Shown here piece by piece: positions 18,344-26,617 of a DNA stretch of 64,000 bases; position 1 is the stretch's first letter; every line of letters starts with the position of its first letter. Position numbers and translations under genes: made by a program. The notes under the pieces were generated by a model. That model was not told the origin of the DNA. It did no database searches and saw nothing but the letters and a program-made list of their open reading frames with translations. This DNA is from Kitasatospora fiedleri. Lineage in GTDB: Bacteria > Actinomycetota > Actinomycetes > Streptomycetales > Streptomycetaceae. The stretch lies in assembly GCF_948472415.1 (NCBI RefSeq), contig NZ_OX419519.1, forward strand, positions 7,655,001 through 7,719,000. The letters run 5' to 3'.

Positions 18344-19372
18344 TCAGCCCAGGTCGAGGAGCTGCTCGTGGAAGCCGCCGAAGCCCCGCGCGGTGTCGAC
18401 GAGGTGGATCTCCAGAATCCAGTGGCAGACCCGTCCGGCCCGGTCGGTGCGGCGCATGGGCGTGGTGTTGCCGGGCGCGATGTAGGACTCGATCTCGGCG
18501 GCGTCGATCTTCTCGTGCGGGAACTCGCCGACCAGGTGCCCGGCGTGGCCGGTGCCGCCGAGCGTCCAGCCCGCGGCCCGGGCCAGGCGGTCGACCTCGG
18601 CGTGCAGTCGGGCGCCGGTGACGTCCGGGTGCTCGGCGAAGTAGCGGCGCCCGGCGTCGAACACCGCGGGCAGGTCCGCGGCGAGGCGCAGCTTGTCCGG
18701 GTCGTCGCCCAGGACGTAGGTGCGGCCGAGGTCGGCCTCGAACTCCTCGAAGATCGGGCCGAAGTCGGCGAAGGCGATGTCGTCGGCCTCGAGGACCCGG
18801 TCCGGCGGGCTCTCCCGGTAGGGGAACAGGGTGTGCGGGCCCGAGCGGACGATGCGTTTGTGCCAGTGCCTGGTCGTCCCGAACAGCTCGTTCGCCAGGT
18901 CGCGGATGCTGTCGCTGACGGCCTGTTCGCTCCGGCCGGGGGCGACCAGGCCGCGCCGGGCCACCTCCTCGAACAGGACGGTCGCCTTGGCCTGGGCGTC
19001 GAGCAGCCGCCGGGCGCGGAACTCCTCCGCGGTGGCGGTGTCCACGTAGGCCCAGGCCCGGGCGCCGGAGCGCAGGTCGGCCCGGATGCGCAGGTAGTCC
19101 TCGACCTCGTAGTGGTCGGCCGCCGCGAGCTCCGCGGCGTTGAGCGTGAAGACGGTGCCCTCGATCGCGTCCGCGGGGTCGTCGGAGCGGACGGCCACCG
19201 GGTGCCGGTCGCTGCCGCTGTCGGCGATCACGTCCGGGTCGGTGATCGTCACGGTGTCCAGCCGGAAACCGGTCAGCGCGTCGGGGCGGCCCGCCAACTC
19301 GCGCCCGAACCGGGCCCGTTGGACCTGCGGGAGGCGGAGCGTCCCGTACGAGAACAGCAGCTGGTCGGACAC
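18344..19372 (-). CDS. Fusion of gamma-glutamylcyclotransferase-like domain with M24 metallopeptidase
   Basis: This 342-residue protein joins two domains usually encoded separately. Residues 1-110 match the gamma-glutamylcyclotransferase/AIG2 fold (LLFSYGTLR at the start, then EGTVFTLNAAELAAADHYE). Residues 115-342 match an M24 family peptidase (creatinase/aminopeptidase P fold) of the type common in actinomycetes. Its metal-site regions are seen in FADFGPIFEEFEADLGRTYV, GHLVGEFPHE and HWILEIHLVD. I chose GTG 19372, preceded by a G-run. ATG 19396 would add eight residues. Both domains are in one uninterrupted frame. A role in peptide or gamma-glutamyl turnover is plausible but untested. No neighbour clarifies it. 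Confidence 0.8.
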   Translation of the reverse strand: MSDQLLFSYGTLRLPQVQRARFGRELAGRPDALTGFRLDTVTITDPDVIADSGSDRHPVAVRSDDPADAIEGTVFTLNAAELAAADHYEVEDYLRIRADLRSGARAWAYVDTATAEEFRARRLLDAQAKATVLFEEVARRGLVAPGRSEQAVSDSIRDLANELFGTTRHWHKRIVRSGPHTLFPYRESPPDRVLEADDIAFADFGPIFEEFEADLGRTYVLGDDPDKLRLAADLPAVFDAGRRYFAEHPDVTGARLHAEVDRLARAAGWTLGGTGHAGHLVGEFPHEKIDAAEIESYIAPGNTTPMRRTDRAGRVCHWILEIHLVDTARGFGGFHEQLLDLG

Positions 19373-19396
19373 GGGACCCCCATTACGGTGTGGCAT

Positions 19397-19829
19397 CTGC
19401 CAGTGGTTTCGCCACTCTACCGTGGCAGTTGCGAGGGCCACCGGTGATTTCGCCCACGCTCGGGTGCGCGGTACCCTCGCGACTGCGTGCCGCCGGCGGC
19501 ATTTCCGCCAGTGGATGCGAGGAGCGTGCGCCGGACGGGGACGGGGACGGGGTCGTGCGGGCCGAGTGGGTCGGAGACTCGGGTACGGGCGGCGTCGTTT
19601 CCGCCCGCCGGGAAGTCCTCGCCGTGCGGGGCGCGGACGGAGTGCTTGCCGAACCGGAGACCGGGTCCCGGCCGACGTGGCGCGCGCACAGGACGGCCAC
19701 ACAGGACGGGCGATCGCCCCTCCACCGCACCGGATCAGCCGGTCACCCGCTGGTTGCGGGCCGGGCGGATTCCGGCGGGGACCGGCTCCCGCTCCTGCTC
19801 CGCGACCACCCGCGCCGGTGGTCGGGGAG
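19397..19829. other. 433-bp stretch without a convincing gene
   Basis: The stretch is G/C-rich with no strong ribosome binding site. The minus-strand frame stays open from 20128 through to 18344, but between 19830 and 19400 the translation is Arg/Pro-rich and matches nothing I know. Directly upstream of the GGCT-M24 gene are short inverted pieces (CCACTCTACCGTGG) that may belong to its promoter. Confidence 0.4.
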
Positions 19830-20128
19830 TCGCCGGTCCGGGGTGTGCCCGCGTGGAGGCGGCGGACCATGCCGTAGAGCGCGCCCAGGGCGTGCACCTG
19901 GTCGGCGAGGACGGCCGGGTACTGCCGGGCCGTCGTGTTCAACGCGACGTAGCACGCGCGCAGTTCGTGCTCGCGCCGCTGCCGCGCTGCCGCCGCCTCG
20001 ACGCGTTCCCGCTTGCGCCGCCCGCCGCCCGCCGCCCGTCGTCCGTCGTCCGCCGCGCGTTGCGTCAGCAGCGTCCCGACGATGCCGACCACCGCAATGC
20101 CCAGCGCGCCGGCCCCCTCGATGTCCAC
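19830..20128 (-). CDS. Small membrane-anchored protein, likely truncated or frame-damaged at its 3' end
   Basis: The start GTG 20128 has GGAGG at 20139-20135. The first residues form a hydrophobic segment (ALGIAVVGIVGTLLTQRAAD). A charged Arg/Glu helix and RACYVALNTTARQYPAVL follow. This resembles a short Streptomyces protein family that I recognise only as conserved and of unknown function. The similarity fades after MVRRLHAGTP near 19845, and no stop codon follows in frame. The true end was probably lost to a frameshift or deletion. Reading it on into the downstream GGCT-M24 gene seems wrong, because 140 codons of Arg/Pro-rich nonsense would lie between. Confidence 0.5.
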
Positions 20129-20254
20129 TCCGGCCCTCCGTCCGCCGCGCTCCGCCGTACGACCAGCGAAGCAGCGGGCCCGGGGGCGGGGGAACGGCAG
20201 GTCCTGGGTCCGCACGGGATTCGCCCCGGGGCCGGGCCGGTCTCAAGCCGTCGC

Positions 20255-20992
20255 TCAGGAAGGGGCGTTCGGGCGGCGGGCCAGGAAGACGTGTTCCCGG
20301 CCGGGGCGGTCCGGGGCGTCCCGGACCTCGACCGGGTCCAGGCCCGCCGCGCGCAGATCGGCCTCGACCTCGGCGCGTTCGCGGAAGCGCAGGGTGGAGT
20401 CCGAGGTGAGGTGCTGCCCGTCCGCCGCGAACACGTAGTGCCAACGGAACGTCACCAGCGGCCCGGAGACGTCCAGCAGCTCCACCCAGTTCTCCACCGC
20501 GCCGACGCCCGGCAGCTCGCTCACCCGGTGGGACGCCTCCCGCGTCTAGGACTCCCAGGCCCGGCGGGCCGGCACCCGGCTCTCGAACACCAGGTGCCCG
20601 CCCGGACGCAGCGCGCCGCGCACACCCAGCAGGGTGGCGTGCCACTGCCCGGGATCGGTGACCGCCTGGGCGGCGTTCGCGGTCATGGTGACCAGGTCGA
20701 CCTCCAACGGGGGCAGGCCCGTCGCGTCCCCGACCAGCCAGCGGACCCGCCCGGCACCCGGCTTGCCGCGGGCCACCGCGACGGACGCGGCGGCCGGGTC
20801 GACACCGAGCACGCGCACGCCGCGACCGGCCAGCAGCAGGGCGAACACCCCGGTGCCGCAGCCCAGGTCGAGGACGCGGGACGCGCCGAGCTCGTCCACC
20901 AGGGCGAGGTAGGGCGGCAGGTCGTCGCGCACCGGGTCGAGCGCGTCGTGGATCGCCGCCAGCCGGGGCAGGGTGAAGCATTCGTCGGCCAT
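20255..20992 (-). CDS. Class I SAM-dependent methyltransferase interrupted by an in-frame amber codon
   Basis: The start is ATG 20992 (MADECFTLPRLAAIHDALDP). The AdoMet site is VLDLGCGTGVFALLLAGRG near residue 40. The reading frame meets TAG at 20548-20546, then continues in the same frame to TGA at 20255. The second part (TREASHR, then FVAADG-like and DAPDRPGREHVFLARR) is the normal C-terminus of this methyltransferase family. The codon sits where relatives have Trp after WES, so a TGG to TAG change is likely. The substrate is unknown. Either the gene is a recent pseudogene or the base is a sequencing error. Confidence 0.75.
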
Positions 20993-21294
20993 CCGTGCGA
21001 CGGTAGTGCCGACGGCGCCCCGGCCGCGCCCGGTTTTCGGTACGGCCGGGGCGGGGGAGAGGGGAGCGGCGGCAGCGGGAAAAGGGGTTGTCGGGGGTCG
21101 GGGGGATTCCGTACGGTGTCCGGGTGAACACCGGAACGGCCATGGGCCACGCACGGATCGGTGACCCGGTGGGCGACTGACCGCGCCCCGGGTGCCGCAG
21201 GGCCGCCCGCATGCCAGAGGACCACCAGCTCCTCCGCGCAGTGCGCGTACCGCCCCCCTGCCGACCACATCCGGAACGAGGTCAGACCCGAACC
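20993..21294. other. Intergenic region between methyltransferase and VOC gene
   Basis: About 300 bp without a convincing gene. It includes an inverted repeat, CGGTGT (21114-21119) and ACACCG (21128-21133), directly before a tiny GTG-started frame of 18 codons (21124-21180) that I cannot support as a gene. Confidence 0.35.
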
Positions 21295-21669
21295 ATGCCC
21301 GCCGCCTTCAACCACACCATCATCGCCTCCCGGGACCGCACTGTCTCCGCCCGCTTCTACCAGGAGCTGCTGGAGGCCGAACAGGCGCCCTCCTGGGGCC
21401 CGTTCACCAATCTCCGGCTCGCCGACGGCGTGCTGCTGCAGTTCGCCGAACCGCCGGTGGAGATCCAGCGCCAGCACTACGCCTTCCTGGTCGACGACGA
21501 ACTCTTCGACCGCGCCCACACCATGCTGCGCGAACGCGGCATCGACCACTGGGCCGACCCGCAGATGCAGCGCCTCGGCGAGACCAACACCGAGCACGGC
21601 GGGCGCGGCGTCTACGTGCTCGATCCGGCCGGCCACGGACTGGAGCTGATCACCCGCCCCTACCTGTGA
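21295..21669 (+). CDS. VOC (glyoxalase/bleomycin-resistance fold) family protein
   Basis: This 124-residue protein begins at ATG 21295 (MPAAFNHTIIASRD), with GAGG upstream. It has the beta-alpha-beta-beta-beta layout of vicinal-oxygen-chelate proteins: HTIIASRDRTVSARFYQELL, HYAFLVDDELFDRAH and a C-terminal GGRGVYVLDPAGHGLELIT in which the metal-ligand Glu is present. Members act as dioxygenases, isomerases or drug-binding proteins, and the substrate cannot be inferred. It ends 22 bases before a long hairpin. Confidence 0.85.
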   Translation: MPAAFNHTIIASRDRTVSARFYQELLEAEQAPSWGPFTNLRLADGVLLQFAEPPVEIQRQHYAFLVDDELFDRAHTMLRERGIDHWADPQMQRLGETNTEHGGRGVYVLDPAGHGLELITRPYL

Positions 21670-21691
21670 CCGGTTGATCCGCCGACCTGTT

Positions 21692-21733
21692 GATCTGCCG
21701 ACCCGCTGACCTGTCGACGCGGGTCGGCGGATC
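21692..21733. terminator. Hairpin after the VOC gene
   Basis: Arms GATCTGCCGACCCGC (21692-21706) and GCGGGTCGGCGGATC (21719-21733) pair with one G-T wobble over 15 bp around a 12-nt loop. A second partial copy of the left arm lies at 21676-21687. Confidence 0.65.
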
Positions 21734-21761
21734 GGCGAATCGCGGGTGCGAGGATGGGGCG

Positions 21762-22331
21762 ATGGACCATCAGGAACTGCGTGCGGCCCTGGCGGAGACG
21801 CGAAGCGTCCTCACCCCGCAGCTCGGCCTGGACTGGGGCGTCCCGGCCGGCCCCCTGGAGTGGAGCTGCCGGGACACCCTCGCCCACATCGGCCACGACC
21901 TGCTCGCCTACGCCGGGCAGCTCGCCGCCCGGCCCACCGACCGCTACCTGCCCTTCGACCTGACGGTGCGTCAGGACACTGGCCCCGCCGACCTGCTGGC
22001 GACCGCGCTGGCCTGCGGCGACCTGCTGGCCCTCGCCCTGGCCGCCGCCGACCCCGGGCTGCGCGCCTGGCACTGGGGCCCGACCGACCCGAGCGGTTTC
22101 GCCGCGATGGGCGTCGCCGAGACGCTGCTGCACACCCACGACATCACCACCGGCCTGGCCCTCGACTGGACGCCGCCGCCCGCGCTCTGCGCCGCCGTCC
22201 TGGCCCGGCTCTTCCCGGACGCCCCCGCCGGAGAGCCCGCCCCCGTCCTGCTCTGGTGCACCGGCCGCGGCGAACTCCCGGGCCGGTCGCGCCGGGAGTC
22301 CTGGGCCTGGCGGGCGGCGCTCGCCGAATAG
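21762..22331 (+). CDS. DinB-like / mycothiol-dependent maleylpyruvate isomerase N-terminal domain protein
   Basis: This 189-residue protein of the DinB four-helix superfamily contains LEWSCRDTLAHIGHDLLAYAGQL near residue 30 and ETLLHTHDITTGLALDW near residue 130. The histidines of these segments are the usual metal ligands. In actinomycetes such proteins act in mycothiol-dependent chemistry or have unknown roles. It starts at ATG 21762 with GAGG before it. It is probably a single gene. Confidence 0.75.
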   Translation: MDHQELRAALAETRSVLTPQLGLDWGVPAGPLEWSCRDTLAHIGHDLLAYAGQLAARPTDRYLPFDLTVRQDTGPADLLATALACGDLLALALAAADPGLRAWHWGPTDPSGFAAMGVAETLLHTHDITTGLALDWTPPPALCAAVLARLFPDAPAGEPAPVLLWCTGRGELPGRSRRESWAWRAALAE

Positions 22332-22424
22332 CTGTCGGAGCTGTCGGAGCCGTCGGAGCCGGTGTGGCGGTCGCAGTCGGCGGAGGCGTGCGGGGAACGG
22401 GTGCGCCTTCGCTAGAGTCGGGGC

Positions 22425-23023
22425 ATGAGCGAGCAGACGGAGCAGCTGGAGCAGGCCGGGTCGGCCGAGGAGTCGGTGCGGGCGCCGTTCGGGAACTTCC
22501 CGCAGGTGCGGCGGGCGGTGGACGCCGTCGAGGAGTTGGCGGCCCCGGTGGCCGAACTGCTCGGGCGCTGGGACGCGGAACTGGCCCGGCAGGTGCTGTA
22601 CGTGGACACCGACCCGGAACTGGCCGACACCGCCGTGTTCTGCGCCGCGTACGACGTCCCGGCGGAGGCGTCCGCGAACTGCGTGGTGGTCGCCGCGAAG
22701 CGCGGCGGGGAGACCACGCTGGCCGCCGGGCTGGTGCTGGCCACCACCCGGCTCGACGTCAACAAGGCGGTGCGGAGTCACCTGGGCGCGCGCAAGGCGT
22801 CGTTCGCGCCGATGGACACCGCCGTCGGCGAGAGCGGCATGGAGTACGGCGGCATCACCCCGTCGGCCTGCCCGCGCACTGGCCGCTGCTGGTCGACGCG
22901 GCGGTCGCCGCCGCCCCGTACGTGCTGGTGGGCAGCGGTCGGCGGCGCGGGAAGCTGATCCTGCCCGGTGCGGTCGCCGGTGCGCTGCCCGGGGCGCAGG
23001 TGCTGGAGGGGCTGGCCGGCTGA
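22425..23023 (+). CDS. YbaK/prolyl-tRNA synthetase-associated editing domain protein; one frameshift
   Basis: This roughly 199-residue protein of the YbaK/EbsC family has members that hydrolyse mischarged aminoacyl-tRNA. The first 145 residues (from ATG 22425) include VAAKRGGETTLAAGLVLATT and ARKASFAPMDTAVGESGMEYGG. The frame changes at 22860-22862. A missing C in a C-run turns GITPVGLPAHWPLLVD into a different reading. Repaired, the protein ends YVLVGSGRRRGKLILPG and stops at 23023. A hairpin follows. Confidence 0.82.
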
Positions 23024-23098
23024 GCGTGGCGGTGCGCGGGCCGGTGCACGGGCCGGGCGGGGAACATCGGGGGTGTCCGGATGGTTGGACCGGATGGT

Positions 23099-23121
23099 CC
23101 CCCGGGGCGGTGCCCCGGGGG
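23099..23121 (+). terminator. Terminator between YbaK-like gene and msrA
   Basis: CCCCCGGGGC and GCCCCGGGGG form a perfect 10-bp stem with a GGT loop, 75 bases behind the YbaK-like stop. Confidence 0.6.
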
Positions 23122-23157
23122 GACGAGTCGACGTCCCATGCGAGGAGTGAGTACTAG

Positions 23158-23664
23158 ATGACCACGGACCGTGCCGTCCTGGCCGGCGGCTGCTTCTGGG
23201 GTATGCAGGAGCTGATCCGCAAACTCCCCGGCGTCCAGTCGACCCGCACCGGCTACACCGGCGGCGAGAACGCGCACGCCACCTACCGCAACCACCCCGG
23301 CCACGCCGAGGCGCTGGAGATCGTCTACGACCCGGAGCGGATCAGCTACCGGACGCTGCTGGAGTACTTCTTCCAGATCCACGACCCGAGCACCCTGGAC
23401 CGGCAGGGCAACGACATCGGCAGCAGCTACCGCTCGGCGATCTTCTACGCGGACGAGGCCCAGCGCGCCACCGCCCTTGACACCATCGCGGACGTCGACG
23501 CGAGCGGCCTGTGGCCGGGCAAGGTGGTCACCGAGGTGACCCCGCTCGGCGATTTCTGGGAGGCCGAGCCCGAGCACCAGGACTACCTCCAGCACTACCC
23601 CAACGGCTACACCTGCCACTACCCGCGCTCGGGCTGGAAACTCCCGGTCCGCGAAGGGGCGTAA
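23158..23664 (+). CDS. msrA: Peptide-methionine (S)-S-oxide reductase MsrA
   Basis: This 168-residue repair enzyme reduces methionine-S-sulfoxide in proteins. It has the signature GGCFWG with the catalytic Cys at residue 12. Conserved pieces are TGYTGGENAHATYRNHPGH, HAEALEIVYDP, FFQIHDPSTLDRQGNDIGS and YRSAIFY. ATG 23158 follows GAGGAGTGAG. It appears to be transcribed alone and ends before a strong hairpin. Length and motifs are normal for the family. Confidence 0.95.
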   Translation: MTTDRAVLAGGCFWGMQELIRKLPGVQSTRTGYTGGENAHATYRNHPGHAEALEIVYDPERISYRTLLEYFFQIHDPSTLDRQGNDIGSSYRSAIFYADEAQRATALDTIADVDASGLWPGKVVTEVTPLGDFWEAEPEHQDYLQHYPNGYTCHYPRSGWKLPVREGA

Positions 23665-23673
23665 GGGCCTGAG

Positions 23674-23697
23674 CCCCGACCCCCACGGGGGCCGGGG
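23674..23697 (+). terminator. Terminator after msrA
   Basis: C- and G-rich arms of 11 bp (23674-23684 and 23687-23697) pair with one mismatch, ten bases after the msrA stop. Confidence 0.6.
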
Positions 23698-23776
23698 GCG
23701 GGTACGGCGGCGGCGGTCATCGGTTTCGGTGGCCGCCGTTCGTCGTGGTGGAGAGGGGCGAAACGCCGGGCTCCGT

Positions 23777-24271
23777 TCACGGCACGGCGGCGGGGGCACT
23801 GAGGTCGCGGGTCTTGCGCAGGAGTTCACGGTCGGTGCAGTAGCTGTCCGGGTCGTCCACGGTGCACAGGACGTATTCGCCGTGGACGCGGAAGACACTC
23901 AGTGCGAACTCGCAGTCCCATGACTTGCCGAAGCTGGCAAATGCCTCCTGCCCCTCGGTGGCGCTCCGCTCACTGACGAAGACGTCGGATTCGCTGCGGA
24001 CGTAGAACATCCAGGTGCCCTCGCGTTCGCACGAGGCCGTGCCCGGAATGCCGTCGGCGATGGCCCGGTGGTCGGGGCCCAGGTGCAGCGTCATGCCGAA
24101 GCCGTCCTGCCACGTCCCGAGCATGTCGCTCTGGCCGACCACGACTTCGTCGGGCCGCTGGTAGCCGATCAGGCCGGCACGAGCTGCCGAGAGGAGGGCC
24201 AGCGGCGCGAGCAGTACCGCCACGATGAGCGCGATCCACCCCCAACGCGCCAGTGCTGTCTTCTTGATCAT
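23777..24271 (-). CDS. Hypothetical membrane-anchored secreted protein
   Basis: This 164-residue protein starts at ATG 24271 (MIKKTALARWGW). An upstream in-frame ATG at 24310 has no better support. A single hydrophobic helix (IALIVAVLLAPLALLSAA) is followed by an extracellular domain. MLGTWQDGFGMTLHLGPDH resembles the lipocalin-like strand found in many actinobacterial exported proteins. Four cysteines could form disulphides. I do not recognise a named family. It is less GC-rich than its neighbours. The 620 bp upstream holds no gene. Confidence 0.6.
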   Translation of the reverse strand: MIKKTALARWGWIALIVAVLLAPLALLSAARAGLIGYQRPDEVVVGQSDMLGTWQDGFGMTLHLGPDHRAIADGIPGTASCEREGTWMFYVRSESDVFVSERSATEGQEAFASFGKSWDCEFALSVFRVHGEYVLCTVDDPDSYCTDRELLRKTRDLSAPAAVP

Positions 24272-24894
24272 GGCCACCCGCCCCGTTTCGTTCGACGCAT
24301 GCGAACGCACCCGGCCGACGGCATCCAGGGGCAGGCGATCGGATGAGATCGCCTCATCATGGCATCAAATTTGAACGCGTTCAATCTTGTGATGTCGTCC
24401 CGGACGGACGGCGGCGCGGACCCGGTCCTCGACCGGGTACCGGGACCCGGGCCGTGCCCACTGCGCAGACCGCAGCGGAGTCGGCATCCGACCGGTGGTG
24501 CGCGGCACTGCCGATGCTCGGCGAGTTCTGACGGCTCGGCGGACTTTCGGGGGAGCGGCGCACGAGGTGACCGGGGAAGGCGGGAGAGAAGGGCTCGTGA
24601 GCCCCGCCGACTTCTCCACCGAACCGGACAGTTGCCCGCCGCGCGCCGTACTGCCTGGCGGTGCGGCTCTCTGCGGCTGGGCCCGGAATTGCGTGACGGG
24701 CCAGGTGGTCGGCCCGAAGGTGGAGCCGTTTCGCGGGGATGGGCTTGCCTGCTCGGAAACAGGCGAGTCGGCACCCCTCCTCGATCGTTCGCGGGCCTCC
24801 GGCCGTAGCCCCGGAATTCCCCTGGTTCTGCCCGGATTCCCGCGCGGTTGAGCGGTGGGTGACGAGGTCGGGTCGCGCTTCGGATCGCCGTGGC
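24272..24894. other. 620-bp gene-poor region with a perfect palindrome
   Basis: No reading frame here gives a recognisable protein or has a good ribosome binding site. GC content is lower than the surroundings. The segment starts with a perfect 14-bp palindrome and continues with short inverted pieces such as AAGGGCTC/GAGCCC near 24590. It may be a decayed gene or a regulatory spacer. Confidence 0.5.
24371..24384. promoter_or_regulatory. Perfect palindrome TTGAACGCGTTCAA (TetR-type operator candidate)
   Basis: TTGAACGCGTTCAA is fully self-complementary and set in an AT-rich context, 100 bp upstream of the start of the hypothetical membrane protein gene. Symmetric sites of this kind commonly bind TetR or MarR dimers. 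No such regulator gene is adjacent. Confidence 0.55.
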
Positions 24895-25866
24895 TCAGTT
24901 CGGCGAGTGCATCAGGGAGGTGAGGTAGGCGTTCAGTCGTTCCTCCATGGTTGGTGTCGTCAGCTCGGTCCGTCCGGCCTCCTGCCACGGCTGCGCCACC
25001 CACTGGACTTCCTCCGAGAACGCCAGGGGGGCTCGCACCTGCCAGTACAGCCGTTCGGCCGCGGTCGGGGCCAGCGTTCCGCCGGCCTCCTGGTAGGTCT
25101 CGGTGAAGCGCAGGCCCCACTGTGGGCCGTGCAGTAGCGCGAGATTGGTGGAGCAGTGCGCCACGTCGAGGTCCGTCGGGCCCCAGGAGGCCGCCGCCCA
25201 GTCGACGACACCGGTGATCCGGGGGTCGGCGGTGCCGGTCGGATCGTCGGGCGGTGGGCCGAACAGCACGTTGCCGGGCTGGAAGTCGCGGTGCAGGAAG
25301 CGCCCTTCGTAGCGCGGCGCGGGCGGGCGGATCACGTCGATCGCGGCGTTCCAGACCGCGGGGTCGGCGGTCTCGGGGGTCACGACCGTGTCGGCGGTCG
25401 TCAGCGCCACGTACTCCCGGGGTCGGACGGCGGGCCGTACCGCGTGGATCGCCACGAGTTGACGGGCCAGCAGGGGCAGGCGCGTCTCCAGCCCTTCGTC
25501 GGCGAGGACCGTTCGGCCCGGCAGGTGGGTCATGAGGAGCGAGGGGTACGCGCAGTGCGCGGCAGTCGGATCGACGGCCACCAGTGCGGGCGCCGACACG
25601 TCGGTGCCGGTCAGCGCGGTCAGGGCGCCGGCCTCCCGGTGCAGGAGGTCCTCGGCCGGCCCCTGCCGGGTCGGGTCGACGAAGGAGCGGAGCACCAGGT
25701 GGCGGGTTCCTCCGTCCCGCGTGCCGATGGTCAGCCTCCGCATGTCGGCGGTGGCACCGCCGTGCAGCGTCTCCGCTCGGACGATCCGTTCGCCGGGCCC
25801 CAGGTGTCGACGCACCCAGGCCAGCGTCGACGGCCGGACGGGCGCCGCCTCGTCATGGTTGGTCAT
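24895..25866 (-). CDS. Aminoglycoside phosphotransferase (APH) family kinase-like protein
   Basis: This 323-residue protein has the APH/choline-kinase fold. The catalytic loop is FLHRDFQPGNVLFG near residue 205 and the metal-binding segment is ITGVVDWAAASWGPTDLDVA. The N-lobe has ETLHGGATADMRRL and HLVLRSFVD. Chromosomal members of this family phosphorylate diverse small molecules, and most are not proven resistance enzymes. It starts at ATG 25866 and stands alone between the gene-poor region and a TetR gene. Confidence 0.85.
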   Translation of the reverse strand: MTNHDEAAPVRPSTLAWVRRHLGPGERIVRAETLHGGATADMRRLTIGTRDGGTRHLVLRSFVDPTRQGPAEDLLHREAGALTALTGTDVSAPALVAVDPTAAHCAYPSLLMTHLPGRTVLADEGLETRLPLLARQLVAIHAVRPAVRPREYVALTTADTVVTPETADPAVWNAAIDVIRPPAPRYEGRFLHRDFQPGNVLFGPPPDDPTGTADPRITGVVDWAAASWGPTDLDVAHCSTNLALLHGPQWGLRFTETYQEAGGTLAPTAAERLYWQVRAPLAFSEEVQWVAQPWQEAGRTELTTPTMEERLNAYLTSLMHSPN

Positions 25867-25941
25867 CGTGCCACTTCATCACCTGGACGGCGGTGCGCAC
25901 GAGCCCTTGCGAGCCGGTCCGCGAGTGGTGGGCGGGGAGTT

Positions 25942-26523
25942 TCAGCCGGTCCCCTCCGGGGTGCTGCGGGCGCGGAGGAGGGTGTCGAGGGAGTCGACGA
26001 TCCAGTCCCAGGACTCCTGCGGGGGGACGGGGGTGTGGGCGAAGCCGCCGGCGGATTCCAGGCCGATGTAGCCGTGGAAGACGCTGCCGAGGAGGCGGAC
26101 CGCGTGGGTCTGGTCGGGTTCGGGGAGGCGGTAGCCGCGGAGGATGGCCCGGGTGAGGTGGGAGTGGCGGGGGGCGGCGCCGGCGGCGGCGGTCTCGGGG
26201 TCGAGGCGGAGGCGGGCGGCGTCGTAGCGGCCCGGGTGTTCGCGGGCGTAGCCGCGGTACGCCTCGGCGAAGGCGGCCAGGGCGTCGCGGCCGGACCGGC
26301 CGGCGATCGCGTCGGTGGCCCGGTCGGCGAGTTCGGCGAGGGCCAGCAGGGCGATCCGGACCTTGAGGTCGTGGGAGCTCCTGACGTGCGAGTACAGGCT
26401 GGCGACCTTGACGTCGAAGCGGCGGGCCAGTTCGGTCACCGTCACCTGGTCGAAGCCCACCTCGTCGGCCAGTTCCGCGCCTGCTCGGGCCAGTACCTCG
26501 GGGGTCAGACCTGCACGTGCCAC
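25942..26523 (-). CDS. TetR/AcrR family regulator
   Basis: This 193-residue repressor begins at GTG 26523 (VARAGLTPEVLARAGAELAD), as relatives do. GTG 26532 and ATG 26580 are other possible starts, but the last lies inside the operator. The helix-turn-helix is VTVTELARRFDVKVASLYSHV. The C-terminal part resembles the TetR_C WHG type (YIGLESAGGFAHTP). It is transcribed away from the FBP-domain gene. A 10-bp-arm inverted repeat between the two starts is its probable binding site, giving control of both genes. Confidence 0.88.
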   Translation of the reverse strand: MARAGLTPEVLARAGAELADEVGFDQVTVTELARRFDVKVASLYSHVRSSHDLKVRIALLALAELADRATDAIAGRSGRDALAAFAEAYRGYAREHPGRYDAARLRLDPETAAAGAAPRHSHLTRAILRGYRLPEPDQTHAVRLLGSVFHGYIGLESAGGFAHTPVPPQESWDWIVDSLDTLLRARSTPEGTG

Positions 26524-26578
26524 CGCACCCACCCGTCCCTTCCTCGTCGTCCGGTCGTGCTTCCTGAGTCGATTATCC

Positions 26579-26603
26579 ATTTGCCTAAACGACTTAGGCA
26601 AAT
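26579..26603. promoter_or_regulatory. TetR operator between divergent TetR and FBP-domain genes
   Basis: Arms ATTTGCCTAA (26579-26588) and TTAGGCAAAT (26594-26603) are perfect reverse complements separated by 5 bp. The site is AT-rich in a GC-rich setting and lies 15 bp before the GTG of the plus-strand gene. Confidence 0.8.
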
Positions 26604-26617
26604 TAGCGTGGTGTTTC

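Noticed and set aside
18344..20215. One 623-residue protein covering the GGCT-M24 gene and everything upstream to 20215
   Set aside because: The middle 140 codons are Arg/Pro-rich without similarity, and a separate start with a good ribosome binding site exists at 20128.
21124..21180. An 18-codon GTG-started frame before the VOC gene
   Set aside because: It is too short, lacks a ribosome binding site, and its inverted-repeat setting suggests regulation rather than coding.
24359..24808. Plus-strand frame beginning MASNLNAFNLVM in the gene-poor region
   Set aside because: The start lies inside a palindrome, there is no ribosome binding site, and the rest is Arg/Pro-rich without similarity.
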